Source: an uncultured Clostridia bacterium (GTDB lineage Bacteria; Bacillota; Clostridia; Christensenellales; Borkfalkiaceae). From it: 64,000 nt of DNA. Below, in pieces: positions 1-8,231 of the stretch. The notes below the pieces were generated by a model that ran no database searches, had not been told where the DNA came from, and worked only from the letters and a program-made list of their open reading frames with translations. The stretch lies in the NCBI GenBank assembly GCA_937912025.1, contig CALDOZ010000051.1, forward strand, positions 1-64,000, read 5' to 3'. A program made the position numbers and the translations under genes. Numbering within the stretch: the first letter of the stretch is position 1; every line of letters begins with the position of its first letter.

Positions 1-75
1 CGCTGAGATTAACCTTTTTGGTTATCGAAGTGTTGAACCTAAGCAGTAACGCAGTATTGCGTAGTTTATAGACCT

Positions 76-369
76 TTAAAAGGTGATGTGGTTAAACCCC
101 TTCTTACTACTTCTACGATATAAAACTATTTTATGGCCTATTACACAAACTACTTCGGCGGAGATAGAGGTGGCTAAGTCTTGGGCTAAATAATGGATAT
201 CTTCATCGACGTTGTTGAGTACGGTAATTTTTATAAGTTCGCGCGCTTCTAAAGCATCGGAAAAAGACTTCTTTAAATTTTCGGTAATTCCACCTTTACC
301 GATTTGACCAATGGGCTCGATTGTTTGAGCCATACTTCTTAATACACTTCTTTGTTTAGATGTAAACAT
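76..369 (-). CDS. yhbY: YhbY-family CRM-domain RNA-binding protein
   Basis: This 97-residue protein fills the CRM (YhbY) fold: an N-terminal LTSKQR-like start (MFTSKQRSVLRSMAQ), the GxxG-type loop IGKGG at residues 23-27, and a basic C-terminal end (LYRRSSKK). The family binds pre-50S ribosomal particles. It starts 9 bp after obg, with an AAGGAGAAAA ribosome-binding site, and the obg-yhbY pairing is common in bacteria, so it is read as the next gene of the nth-obg operon. Function is by family; no partner is visible in the 75 bases left of it. Confidence 0.9.
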   Translation of the reverse strand: MFTSKQRSVLRSMAQTIEPIGQIGKGGITENLKKSFSDALEARELIKITVLNNVDEDIHYLAQDLATSISAEVVCVIGHKIVLYRRSSKKGFNHITF

Positions 370-378
370 TTTTTCTCC

Positions 379-1653
379 TTAATCAATAAAATCAAATTCA
401 ATATCGCCGATTACGACAACGTCGCCGTCAACTGCGCCTTCTTGGCGAAGTTTTTTAATAACGCCTTTGTCACGAAGAATTTTTTGCATGTACGCCATAC
501 TGTCCATATCGTCAAGCACGATATTGCGTGAAAGCATTTTTACAAGGTCGCCGATTACAACGAATGCTCCGTCTTCATCGCGTACAATTTCAAACGAATC
601 ACCTTCTTTAATGTTGTAGGTAAATCCGCTATCTTCTTCAGGAAGAGTTATTGGAATTTCTTTTAGGCTTTCAAAAAGTTCTTTAACAACTTCGTCTGTA
701 CCCTCGCCATTGATTGCTGAAACAGTAAAAATCTTGTACTTTTTCACGCGCTTTTTGAAATTTTTTATATTTTCTTCAGCACCGTACACGTCGCTTTTAT
801 TTAATACAATAATTTGCTTTAAGCCCGCTAATTTCTTACTGTACTGTTTAAGTTCATTGTTGATAGTCTTGTAATCTTCAACGGGATCTCTGCCTTCACA
901 ACCGCTAACGTCGATAACGTGGCAAAGCATACGCGTACGCTCGATATGACGCAAAAAATCGTGACCTAAGCCCGCCCCGTCCGACGCGCCTTCAATAAGA
1001 CCAGGAATATCGGCAGCAATGAAAGTATCGTCGTAATACTTAACAACGCCTAAGTTTGGAGATAACGTAGTAAAGTGGTAGTTTGCTATTTTAGGCTTTG
1101 CAGCGGAAATTTTTGATAATAGCGTTGACTTTCCAACGTTAGGAAAACCTATCAAGCCAACGTCTGCAATAACTTTAAGTTCAAGCCCAACGCGTTTAAT
1201 TTCAGTTTTTTCGCCCTTTTGGCAAAAGTGTGGACAATGACGGCGAGAAGTTGTAAACCTTGCGTTACCTTTACCACCGCGACCACCTTTCATAATAAGA
1301 CGTTTTTGCCCGTCATAAGAAATATCGCATATAAAAGCGCCCGTTTCTTTGTCCGTTATAACCGTACCTAACGGAACGTGAATATAAAGGTCTTCGCCAT
1401 TCTTTCCGTGACAATTTTTGGTATCGCCCTTTCCACCGTTTTCGGCAATAAATTTATGCTTGAACATAAACTCTAAAAGGCTCGTTTTGTGGCGGTCGCC
1501 TACAAAATACACGTCGCCACCGTTACCGCCGTCGCCACCGTCAGGACCACCGTTTGAAACGCCCTTATAGCGAACGTAAGATATAATACCGTCACCACCG
1601 TCGCCAGACTTTATTAAAATACTCTCTTTATCAATAAAATTATCGGTAATCAT
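379..1653 (-). CDS. obgE: Obg GTPase (ribosome assembly)
   Basis: Obg is an essential GTPase of 50S subunit maturation and stress signalling. The 424 residues show all three domains: the glycine-rich Obg fold (residues 1-160, with repeats such as GGPDGGDGGNGG), the G domain with P-loop GFPNVGKS at 169-176, switch region ADIPGLIEGA and NKSD near 286, and the C-terminal OCT domain. Its ATG overlaps the stop of nth in an ATGA arrangement, so the two are translationally coupled. Length is normal. Confidence 0.97.
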   Translation of the reverse strand: MITDNFIDKESILIKSGDGGDGIISYVRYKGVSNGGPDGGDGGNGGDVYFVGDRHKTSLLEFMFKHKFIAENGGKGDTKNCHGKNGEDLYIHVPLGTVITDKETGAFICDISYDGQKRLIMKGGRGGKGNARFTTSRRHCPHFCQKGEKTEIKRVGLELKVIADVGLIGFPNVGKSTLLSKISAAKPKIANYHFTTLSPNLGVVKYYDDTFIAADIPGLIEGASDGAGLGHDFLRHIERTRMLCHVIDVSGCEGRDPVEDYKTINNELKQYSKKLAGLKQIIVLNKSDVYGAEENIKNFKKRVKKYKIFTVSAINGEGTDEVVKELFESLKEIPITLPEEDSGFTYNIKEGDSFEIVRDEDGAFVVIGDLVKMLSRNIVLDDMDSMAYMQKILRDKGVIKKLRQEGAVDGDVVVIGDIEFDFID

Positions 1654-2297
1654 AAATTATTTTCCTTAAAATTCTTTTTGTAATAATCACATTCTTTTCT
1701 TAAAAAACACTCGCTACACTTAGGGCTTCGCGCCGTGCAAACTTTTCTGCCGTGCCATAAAATATAGTGATGGGCGCTTGACCACTTGCTTTTTTCTATT
1801 GCCTTTTGTAGTTGAAGTTCGGTATTTAAAGGGTTTTTCGCCTTTGCAAGACCTATTCGGTTTGACACTCTAAAAACGTGAGTATCAACGGCAATAGCGT
1901 CACCGCCAAAAGCGACGGCAACCATAACGTCGGCAGTTTTGCGACCTACCCCGTCAAGCGTAATAAGTTTATCAAAAGTAGTTGGAACTTCACCGCCGTA
2001 ATTATTTAATATTGCGTTCGTAGCGGATAAAATGTGTTTTGCTTTTGCGTTAAAAAGTCCGCACGGTTTTATAATTTTTGCTAATTTTTCCTGAGATAAA
2101 GTCGCCATTTTTTGCGGAGTTCCATAGTCTTTAAACAAAACGCTAGTGACCTTGTTTACTCTTTCATCGGTACATTGCGCCGATAACATAACAGCAACGA
2201 GCAATTGATAATTGCCGTCGTAAATAAGCGCGGTAGTTGCGCCTTTATATTCGTTTTCAAGTTTTGAAATGACAATATTCTTCGTTTGCTTGTCCAT
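1650..2297 (-). CDS. nth: Endonuclease III
   Basis: DNA glycosylase/AP lyase that removes oxidised pyrimidines. The helix-hairpin-helix LDGVGRKTADVM carries the catalytic lysine (K120 from this start) and AVDTHVFRV the catalytic aspartate (D138), the same numbers as in E. coli. The 4Fe-4S cluster motif C-x6-C-x2-C-x5-C is intact at the C terminus. The ATG at 2297 was preferred to a TTG 30 bases upstream because it gives the normal family N terminus; neither has a good ribosome-binding site. First gene of an operon with obg and yhbY. Confidence 0.95.
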   Translation of the reverse strand: MDKQTKNIVISKLENEYKGATTALIYDGNYQLLVAVMLSAQCTDERVNKVTSVLFKDYGTPQKMATLSQEKLAKIIKPCGLFNAKAKHILSATNAILNNYGGEVPTTFDKLITLDGVGRKTADVMVAVAFGGDAIAVDTHVFRVSNRIGLAKAKNPLNTELQLQKAIEKSKWSSAHHYILWHGRKVCTARSPKCSECFLRKECDYYKKNFKENNL

Positions 2298-2447
2298 AAT
2301 AATACCGATTAGTAATTTTAGCGCCAACTTGCTAAAAAGTGTTTTTAATTTGACCCTTATACAACAAACTGCTGTTTTTTATCATAATAAATTACATTAC
2401 CAATAGCAATTAATTGGTTATAAAAGCCTTTTTCATTTAGCACAGTT

Positions 2448-2476
2448 ATTTTAACACAAATTAGCGCTATTTACAA
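2448..2476 (-). promoter_or_regulatory. Sigma-A promoter of nth-obg-yhbY
   Basis: On the minus strand TTGTAA, a 17-bp spacer and TAAAAT (extended by TGT just upstream of the -10). It faces nth and leaves a leader of about 140 bases in which no clear structure was found. Confidence 0.6.
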
Positions 2477-2486
2477 TCGTTTAGCG

Positions 2487-2744
2487 TTAAATTTTTACCG
2501 TACTACTTCTTCCGCCTTGTTTTTGAATAATAAAAATGCCTTTAAAGGCGTTAAATCCGCCGTTACTTATTATTTTATTTGCAAAATCAAGTTTAGAATA
2601 AGGAAACTTAGCGGATATTCCACAGCCTACTCGCGCTTCTTTGGGAGTAGAAATAGCAACGCACGACACGTTAAAACTTTGCATATATTCAATAAATTTA
2701 TACGTTTCCGTTCTTGAACGGAAAACGGCAACACAAATTTTCAT
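2487..2744 (-). CDS. DUF3343 protein (putative Se/S carrier-like)
   Basis: A compact 85-residue protein resembling the DUF3343 (putative Se/S carrier) family: it starts with a strand-turn like that family (MKICVAVFRSRTETYKFIEYM), then VSCVAISTPKEARVGCGISAKF, where the conserved cysteine of RxxCGxS lies. A strong AAAGGAGAAAG site precedes the ATG. It is divergent from a class-V cysteine desulfurase gene, a neighbourhood often seen for this family and consistent with passing persulfide or selenide sulfur/selenium. Family assignment is by pattern; the biochemical role of the family is not settled. Confidence 0.75.
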   Translation of the reverse strand: MKICVAVFRSRTETYKFIEYMQSFNVSCVAISTPKEARVGCGISAKFPYSKLDFANKIISNGGFNAFKGIFIIQKQGGRSSTVKI

Positions 2745-2876
2745 AATCTTTCTCCTTTGTTAGCATAAAATACGCTACTACTTAGTATATTGTAGTAAAT
2801 GTTTTAAGGTGATAATACAACAACGTAATTATATTTTTACGTTAATTTTATTGTACCGTCACCAAAGTGGGTGGTT

Positions 2877-4007
2877 ATGATTTATCTTGACAACGCCGCA
2901 ACAGGCGGTTTCAAACCTATAAGCGTAATGGAAACGGCGGTAAACGTTATTAGATATTTATCCGCAAACCCCGGTAGAAGCGGTCATAGACTTTCTAAAA
3001 CGGGAGCGGAATTTATTTACTCGTGCAGAAAAAAACTTAGCAATTTTTTTAATAACGGTAACGTTGAACGCGTCGTTTTTACAAAAAACTGTACCGAGGC
3101 TTTAAATATGGCTATTTTAGGGCTTGACTTACATAAAACAAAAGTTATCACAACTGTTTTCGAGCATAATAGCGTGCTTAGACCTTTGTTTTCTTTAAGA
3201 GATAAAGGACTAATTGATCTAACAATAATAGAGCCTTCTAACAATGAATATATTACGGTAGACGACGTGTCCAAGGCGTACTCTAACGACGTATCTCTTG
3301 TATGCGTAAACCACGCAAGTAACGTTACGGGTGCTATTAACGACATATATAAAATAGGCGATTTTTTACGGGAAAAGTCTACCGTTTTTTTAGTTGACGG
3401 CGCTCAGTCAGCAGGACACGTTAAAATTAATATGGCTAAATGCGGTATAGATATTTTATGTCTTGCAGGACATAAAGGGCTATACTCTATACTTGGCTCG
3501 GGAGCGCTTATTTTTAACGATAAAGTTAATTTAAACGCAATTTACAAAGGCGGTACGGGAACTGAAAGTTTCAACCCCGACCAGCCTGACTGCTACCCTG
3601 AACGTTTAGAGTGCGGAACTTTAAATTTGCCGTCAATTTGCGCGTTAGAAGAAGGTGTGCGCTACGTTGAAAATAATCTTGATTATATTTCTGAAGTAAT
3701 GTTACGATACACCGAATACGTTATTGATAAACTCAAAACAATAGACGGTGTAACGGTGTTTTCTAAAAAGAACGAAGTTGGAATAGTTTCGTTTAAACTA
3801 GATAAGTTAAGTTCAGACGAAGTTGCCGATATTTTATCTTCTAAGTATGACGTGGCGGTTAGAGGGGGTTTTCATTGCGCCCCGTTAATTCATAAGTTTT
3901 TAAAGACGGAAAACGAAGGTTTAGTTAGAATTTCTCTATCTCCACACAACACAAAACGAGAATTAAACGCACTACTAAACGCAATTAAAGAAATTACGTC
4001 TTTTTAA
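2877..4007 (+). CDS. Cysteine desulfurase-like class-V aminotransferase
   Basis: PLP enzyme of fold type I that mobilises sulfur (or selenium) from cysteine. It begins IYLDNAATG, has the PLP lysine in CLAGHKGLY (residue 200) and the active-site cysteine in RGGFHCAPL near residue 340, with the SufS/CsdB-type RGGxHCAP context. At 376 residues it matches the family of small cysteine desulfurases (TIGR01977-like) rather than IscS. The ATG at 2877 is preferred over a GTG six bases earlier. It faces DUF3343 divergently. The last 14 bases overlap the convergent small gene at 3994-4263. Confidence 0.88.
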   Translation: MIYLDNAATGGFKPISVMETAVNVIRYLSANPGRSGHRLSKTGAEFIYSCRKKLSNFFNNGNVERVVFTKNCTEALNMAILGLDLHKTKVITTVFEHNSVLRPLFSLRDKGLIDLTIIEPSNNEYITVDDVSKAYSNDVSLVCVNHASNVTGAINDIYKIGDFLREKSTVFLVDGAQSAGHVKINMAKCGIDILCLAGHKGLYSILGSGALIFNDKVNLNAIYKGGTGTESFNPDQPDCYPERLECGTLNLPSICALEEGVRYVENNLDYISEVMLRYTEYVIDKLKTIDGVTVFSKKNEVGIVSFKLDKLSSDEVADILSSKYDVAVRGGFHCAPLIHKFLKTENEGLVRISLSPHNTKRELNALLNAIKEITSF

Positions 4008-4263
4008 TTTTTTTAACAACGGCGTTTAATTTTGCGCGTTGGCTTGCATTTAGCATAGGCGAGATGGTTGCAACGAAGTTATCTATATCTTTATCGCTAA
4101 GCGTGCCGTTTCTTCTGCCTTTTTCGGCTTCTTTAATAATTGCCGACATAATATCGTTTTCGCTAGCGCCTTCGTATTTGCTTGCAAAAGAATTTAAAAT
4201 ATTCATTGCATCGCCGTTTAGACCTTGGTTTTTATTGTTTTCGTAAGAACTAAAATCACGCAT
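3994..4263 (-). CDS. Small cytoplasmic protein of unknown function
   Basis: An 89-residue soluble protein with no family recognised. It is rich in charged and polar residues, predicted mostly helical, with a basic C terminus (KLNAVVKKIKKT). A good ribosome-binding site (AGGAGACG) precedes the ATG, which supports a real gene. Its 3' end overlaps the cysteine desulfurase gene by 14 bases in convergent orientation. It is divergent from the membrane-anchored small protein at 4330, and the two may form a functional pair, but that is only inference from position. Confidence 0.6.
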   Translation of the reverse strand: MRDFSSYENNKNQGLNGDAMNILNSFASKYEGASENDIMSAIIKEAEKGRRNGTLSDKDIDNFVATISPMLNASQRAKLNAVVKKIKKT

Positions 4264-4329
4264 TTTTACGTCTCCTATTACATTTATTTTTATGCTTTCA
4301 TAAAATATAATGTTACATAAAGGGTTTTT

Positions 4330-4698
4330 ATGAGTTATTTAGCAATAATTTTAGTAGTAGTTTTAATTTTTAAAAGCAAAAGCAACGCTCCTAACGGCAT
4401 ATTTGAATTACTAAAAAATTTAGACTTGCAAACGATACTTCCACTACTTGAACTATTTGGAATAGATGAAAGTTTAACCAAAATTATATCTCAAGAAAAC
4501 ATAAATAATTTACTAAACGGCAATTTAGATATGCAATCTATTATTTCGCTTTTATCTCCGCTTATAAGTAGTTTTTTGAATAAAAAACCAACCTATAGTT
4601 CGGTTAATAGTAGTTTAGGTGGAGACGGGCTTGCCCCAATTCAAGGCGTTGTGAGCGACGACTTATACATAGAACTTGAAAAGTATTTTTCAAACTAA
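4330..4698 (+). CDS. Small membrane-anchored protein of unknown function
   Basis: A 122-residue protein with a hydrophobic N terminus (YLAIILVVVLIF, residues 3-14) that could anchor it to the membrane, followed by leucine/isoleucine-rich helices (LQTILPLLELF, MQSIISLLSPLISSFL) and a polar C-terminal tail. The start is preceded by AAAGGG. A 12-bp terminator hairpin follows directly. No family was recognised. The alternating amphipathic helices suggest self-association, but this is speculation. Confidence 0.6.
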   Translation: MSYLAIILVVVLIFKSKSNAPNGIFELLKNLDLQTILPLLELFGIDESLTKIISQENINNLLNGNLDMQSIISLLSPLISSFLNKKPTYSSVNSSLGGDGLAPIQGVVSDDLYIELEKYFSN

Positions 4699-4732
4699 AA
4701 ACAGTAGTTACTAAAATAGCAACTACTGTTTT
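4698..4732. terminator. Bidirectional intrinsic terminator
   Basis: Perfect 12-bp stem AAAACAGTAGTT / AACTACTGTTTT with an 11-base loop. A/T runs on both sides let it serve the small gene on the plus strand and the HAD hydrolase on the minus strand. Confidence 0.8.
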
Positions 4733-4778
4733 ATACGGCTTTATTATTTTATCTGCCATAATTTTTACCTTTATACTT

Positions 4779-5624
4779 TTATTTTTTAGTTAAATTATCT
4801 ATAAATTGGTTTTCTTTTTTTGCTTGATATTCTCCTCCGTAAACGTTATTTAGTAAGTTATTTAAGCCTAAGTTTATAAATTCTTGCCAACTCGCTTTTT
4901 CATCTTTAACTAATATAGGATAAAAATACACGCCGTTTGTCTTAGCAGATTGAAGGTCGCCGGGAGCGTCGCCACACATAACAACGTTTGCTTTATCGTA
5001 ACCTTTCTTTAAAAGTTCGGTAATACAAAACGCCTTACTACCAACGTTTTGAGAAAGAACGATATCAACGTGCTCTAATAAACGATGCTTTTCCCATTCT
5101 TCTAAAACAGCGTCTAAATTAGCGCTTGAAACGATTGCAACATCGGCAAACTTATGAGCGTACGTTAAAGCGTCTTTCACAAGAGCAAAAGGAAGTTTAT
5201 TTTCTTCAGGTATAAGTTTAATTCGTTCGTTAACACTAGCGCTCCAATTAAGAGCCTTTTTTAAACACACGTTATCGCTTTCATTAACCTTTATGGTAAG
5301 AGCGCCGTTAGAAAGTTCTTTTGCGTTGTTAGCCCATTCAATTAGCCCGTCAACCCCGTCTATTTTAACGTACTTTTCGTTAATTTCGCTAAGAGCAAGC
5401 GCTAACCCTTTAAAGCGGTTTATGCCCCTTGTCATAGAATAAAGGTTAATTTCATTCCAGCGGTTTAAAATTTCGTTTTCCCACTGTTCAAGCCCCCATT
5501 CTTCAACCATACAAGGACCAAAGCAAGTTATGTGTTTAATATCCATAGTGTCCATAGCGCAACCATCGCTATCAACGCAAACGAGATATTCTTTATTTTT
5601 TTTGTATTCGCTTAACGTAACCAA
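4779..5624 (-). CDS. HAD-superfamily hydrolase
   Basis: Haloacid-dehalogenase-type phosphatase. Motif I is CVDSDGCAMDT (nucleophile Asp and Asp+2), motif II lies in VAIVSSANLD, and motif III is VVMCGDAPGDLQSA. About 120 residues of cap sequence separate motifs I and II, so it is a capped HAD; the substrate is unknown. The start is placed at the TTG at 5624, after an AAAGGTGG site, because a consensus promoter covers 5656-5684 and any longer reading frame would begin inside its -35 box. Predicted length 281 residues. Confidence 0.85.
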   Translation of the reverse strand: MVTLSEYKKNKEYLVCVDSDGCAMDTMDIKHITCFGPCMVEEWGLEQWENEILNRWNEINLYSMTRGINRFKGLALALSEINEKYVKIDGVDGLIEWANNAKELSNGALTIKVNESDNVCLKKALNWSASVNERIKLIPEENKLPFALVKDALTYAHKFADVAIVSSANLDAVLEEWEKHRLLEHVDIVLSQNVGSKAFCITELLKKGYDKANVVMCGDAPGDLQSAKTNGVYFYPILVKDEKASWQEFINLGLNNLLNNVYGGEYQAKKENQFIDNLTKK

Positions 5625-5655
5625 AACGCCACCTTTTCCTTTAAAATTTTTAATT

Positions 5656-5684
5656 ATTATACCATATTTTGTTGCAGTTTTCAA
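5656..5684 (-). promoter_or_regulatory. Sigma-A promoter of the HAD hydrolase
   Basis: TTGAAA, 17-bp spacer ending TGG, TATAAT on the minus strand. The leader to the TTG start is about 25 bases. Confidence 0.75.
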
Positions 5685-5807
5685 TAATAATTTATATTTG
5701 CTATTAAACTCTTTTTAGTTTTCTTTACAAACGTTAGTGAAATGATTAAAAATGTGGCTATAATGCGATTAAGTTAAAATTTATTACTTGTTTTTTTAGT
5801 TAAGATA

Positions 5808-5836
5808 TTGAAAAATTTTAGCGCTTAAGTTACAAT
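5808..5836 (+). promoter_or_regulatory. Sigma-A promoter of the flavin reductase-like gene
   Basis: TTGAAA, 17-bp spacer, TACAAT, placing the transcription start at about 5843. Confidence 0.75.
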
Positions 5837-5841
5837 GGTTA

Positions 5842-5857
5842 TAGCAAATATTTGCTA
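5842..5857. promoter_or_regulatory. 16-bp palindrome at the transcription start (candidate operator)
   Basis: TAGCAAATATTTGCTA is a perfect 16-bp inverted repeat lying exactly where transcription should start and touching the AAGGAG ribosome-binding site. This is a typical place for a repressor to bind. The cognate regulator is not identified. Confidence 0.5.
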
Positions 5858-5868
5858 AGGAGTTTATT

Positions 5869-6801
5869 ATGAGCAGTTTTGAAAATTTAAGAATTGTAGA
5901 TAACTTTTATCAAACTTCACTATTCTTTCCTATGCCTACGGTTGTAATTAGTACGCTTTGCGAAGACGGTTCGACAACGCTTGGTCCTTACTCTCTCGTT
6001 CAACCGTATTACGTTGCGGGCAAAGATTATTACGCAATGTTGCTTGAATGTCGCAACTCGTCTAACACCGCGCAAAACATTTTAAGAACGGGTAAATGCG
6101 CCATAAACTTTATTACGGACGAGCCTAAATACTTTAAAGAAGCGGTTAAACTTTCGTGGCCAGGCGATAAGCCTGAAGATAAAATGCCTAAATGCAATTT
6201 TAAACTTGAAAAAAGTATGATTGAAGAAGAAAACCCAGACGACGTTCGTCCTATGGTTATGAGTGAAGCCTTCCAAGTTATTGAATGTACTTGGGTAAGC
6301 ACTCTTGACGGAGCGGACAAAGATAAGCCGGGCGAACTTCACGGTTACGAGCCACCATACCACGACTTTAACGGTATTACTAGTAAGTTTGGCGCTCACT
6401 TTATTTTGAAAATTGATAAAATTTTAATGAAGAAAAAATATAGCGACGCTATAATTAACGGTGTGCGTGGAAAAGACTTCCCTCACGTTCCTGTTGATTA
6501 CGGTTACCGTGATAGCAAAAACTTCTGGTATTGCCGTCACAGTAAAATGCGCGCTGAACTTTTGCAAATGAGAAAGGCAAGTTTAGACTCCGTTCGTTAC
6601 GCAGCAGACCGTGTTGACGATAAAGTTAAGTTTACCGACGATGCTCTTGAAACAGTTCTTGGCGTACCAAGAGTATTTTTACCACTCGTATTAAAAGGTT
6701 GCGTTGCTTGGGCAAAAGAAAACGGCGTTGAACTTATTAACGCCGAACATATGAAAATTATTAACGACAAGCGCGCCGAAGAAAAAAAGAAAAAGAAATA
6801 A
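5869..6801 (+). CDS. Flavin reductase-like (FMN split-barrel) protein
   Basis: The first 200 residues match the flavoredoxin/flavin reductase-like split barrel that binds FMN: FPMPTVVISTLCEDGSTTLGP at the start, then LRTGKCAINF and the GAHFILKIDKI strand. The C-terminal 50 residues (VLGVPRVFLPLVLKGCVAWAKENG and following) resemble the small PCP_red-type helical domain found at the end of some redox proteins. It ends in a lysine run. The likely role is redox chemistry with FMN in the cytoplasm; donor and acceptor are unknown. Clear promoter, AAGGAG site and terminator make it a single-gene unit. Confidence 0.8.
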   Translation: MSSFENLRIVDNFYQTSLFFPMPTVVISTLCEDGSTTLGPYSLVQPYYVAGKDYYAMLLECRNSSNTAQNILRTGKCAINFITDEPKYFKEAVKLSWPGDKPEDKMPKCNFKLEKSMIEEENPDDVRPMVMSEAFQVIECTWVSTLDGADKDKPGELHGYEPPYHDFNGITSKFGAHFILKIDKILMKKKYSDAIINGVRGKDFPHVPVDYGYRDSKNFWYCRHSKMRAELLQMRKASLDSVRYAADRVDDKVKFTDDALETVLGVPRVFLPLVLKGCVAWAKENGVELINAEHMKIINDKRAEEKKKKK

Positions 6802-6810
6802 TAAAACGTT

Positions 6811-6842
6811 AGCGTAACGGCAAACTCCGTTACGCTATTTTT
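6811..6842. terminator. Intrinsic terminator after the flavin reductase-like gene
   Basis: AGCGTAACGG / CCGTTACGCT, a 10-bp stem with a 6-base loop followed by ATTTTTA. Confidence 0.85.
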
Positions 6843-6904
6843 ATTGAATTTAGGTTTTTATATGCAAAGTTTTGATAGTTTTTACTTTTAATATCAAACT
6901 TACG

Positions 6905-7759
6905 TTATTTCAAAATTGATTTTAATTGTTTGCAACCATTTAAAGTTGACGTGTGTTTAATATCGTAATAATAATCAATAAATTGACCTATAAATATCGT
7001 TATTACAGAAATTGTAATACCAATTGTTAATATAGGACTAACCGTAACGTATTCAACCGAATATAAATAATTTAGCAATAAATACGGAAAATATGCGCCT
7101 CCTCCAACTACAATTAGCATACCTATAAGCCATTTAAAAAACAATTTAGAATAAGATTTAGGCGCATCTGAAAATCTAATTCCATTTTCTTCATCAACGC
7201 AAAATCTTGAATTTCCATGACAAAAAACCATATTAAATGTTTCGTCAGTTGCCAATCTTAAAGAGTTTTCAACGTTTGCGCTTAATATACACGGAATTAT
7301 TTTAAATATTCCCCTTACTATAAAGAAACACACAAAAACTATTAAAGCAAATTGTCGTACAAAATTAAGGAACATTGATAATAATACAATTGTAATTTCA
7401 CTACCTGAATTTTCTATTACAACTTGTGTAGAAGTATAAAAAAATGCTTTAAAGAAATTTTCGTAAGTATCGTACGGCAATCCTAAAAAATCAGCAGAAA
7501 TAGAACACGCAATTAAATCTTTTAAGTTTTCAGATTGTTTGTTTGCTATAAATAAATCAAGAATACTAATATTTTCTTCGGTAAAAATTAAATTTACGTC
7601 AATTAACGGTAAACTCATTAAAATAAGCATTATTAACGCCGGGACGTATTGAATTAATTTTATTATCATATTCGTTTTAGCAACACGTTTTATTCTATAA
7701 ATTCTATCTTCGCGTAACGAAGATTGATTATAATAATTGTTATCACCTTTTGTCTTCAT
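6905..7759 (-). CDS. Multi-pass membrane protein of unknown function
   Basis: 284 residues with about five hydrophobic segments (near residues 32-52, 120-155, 205-230 and 240-262) and a soluble loop with several cysteines (IACSIS, FCHGNSRFCVDEENG). No family was recognised. It follows the 122-residue membrane protein by 9 bases and shares its promoter. The pair is divergent from an XRE regulator over a shared operator, so it is probably expressed under that regulator. Base composition is AT-richer to the eye than the core genes around it. Confidence 0.6.
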   Translation of the reverse strand: MKTKGDNNYYNQSSLREDRIYRIKRVAKTNMIIKLIQYVPALIMLILMSLPLIDVNLIFTEENISILDLFIANKQSENLKDLIACSISADFLGLPYDTYENFFKAFFYTSTQVVIENSGSEITIVLLSMFLNFVRQFALIVFVCFFIVRGIFKIIPCILSANVENSLRLATDETFNMVFCHGNSRFCVDEENGIRFSDAPKSYSKLFFKWLIGMLIVVGGGAYFPYLLLNYLYSVEYVTVSPILTIGITISVITIFIGQFIDYYYDIKHTSTLNGCKQLKSILK

Positions 7760-7768
7760 ATTTACCCT

Positions 7769-8137
7769 TTAAATATAACCTTTATAAATTTTATATTCTT
7801 TGTACGTTAATTTGTTACCACTTAACTCTTTAATTATTCTATCTAAACAAATCTTTGTTATTTTCGTAGTGTTAAAGTAAATTATTAAAGTAAATATCAG
7901 CACCATTCCGCCAATCATAACACCAGAAAACATAAACCAATATTCAACTTCCATTATATTTAGCAAACCTAAAATGGCTATTATAATAGATATTACACTT
8001 GCAAAAATTAACGTTAAACTAACAATTCTAGTTTTTAAAAGCGACCTTTCTAATTGCCTAATTCTACCTATGTTGTGTTGCTTACACAAATCTTCTTTAA
8101 AAAATTCTCTTTCTTCTTTTGTCATATCACTAAGCAT
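7769..8137 (-). CDS. Small membrane protein, XRE-linked
   Basis: 122 residues: a charged N-terminal helix (MTKEEREFFKEDLCKQHN), two transmembrane segments around residues 37-60 and 68-90, and a basic cytoplasmic tail. An AGGAGAAG site precedes the ATG. First gene of a two-gene operon driven by a consensus promoter inside the XRE operator region. Unknown function; no domain recognised. Confidence 0.65.
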   Translation of the reverse strand: MLSDMTKEEREFFKEDLCKQHNIGRIRQLERSLLKTRIVSLTLIFASVISIIIAILGLLNIMEVEYWFMFSGVMIGGMVLIFTLIIYFNTTKITKICLDRIIKELSGNKLTYKEYKIYKGYI

Positions 8138-8166
8138 AAATACTTCTCCTATATTTAGTTAAAATT

Positions 8167-8195
8167 ATTATACTAGACAATTTATCTAGTGTCAA
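8167..8195 (-). promoter_or_regulatory. Consensus promoter of the membrane-protein pair
   Basis: TTGACA, 17-bp spacer, TATAAT: a perfect sigma-A consensus on the minus strand. It lies inside the inverted repeat at 8172-8210, so it should be strongly expressed unless repressed. Confidence 0.85.
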
Positions 8196-8210
8196 GATAA
8201 TTTGTCTAGT
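8172..8210. promoter_or_regulatory. Inverted-repeat operator between divergent genes
   Basis: Arms ACTAGACAATTTATCT (8172-8187) and AGATAATTTGTCTAGT (8195-8210) are inverted copies with one mismatch, separated by 7 bases. They cover both the consensus minus-strand promoter and the likely plus-strand promoter. The natural candidate ligand is the XRE protein encoded next to it. Confidence 0.75.
8174..8201 (+). promoter_or_regulatory. Probable promoter of the XRE gene
   Basis: TAGACA, 16-bp spacer, GATAAT on the plus strand, embedded in the same inverted repeat, which would make the XRE gene autoregulated. It is weaker than the divergent promoter. Confidence 0.45.
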
Positions 8211-8231
8211 TTTGTACTAAACTATTAATAT

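Noticed and set aside
1..75. Possible next gene of the obg operon
   Set aside because: No start codon or convincing reading frame is visible in these 75 bases; nadD often follows in other species but cannot be supported here.
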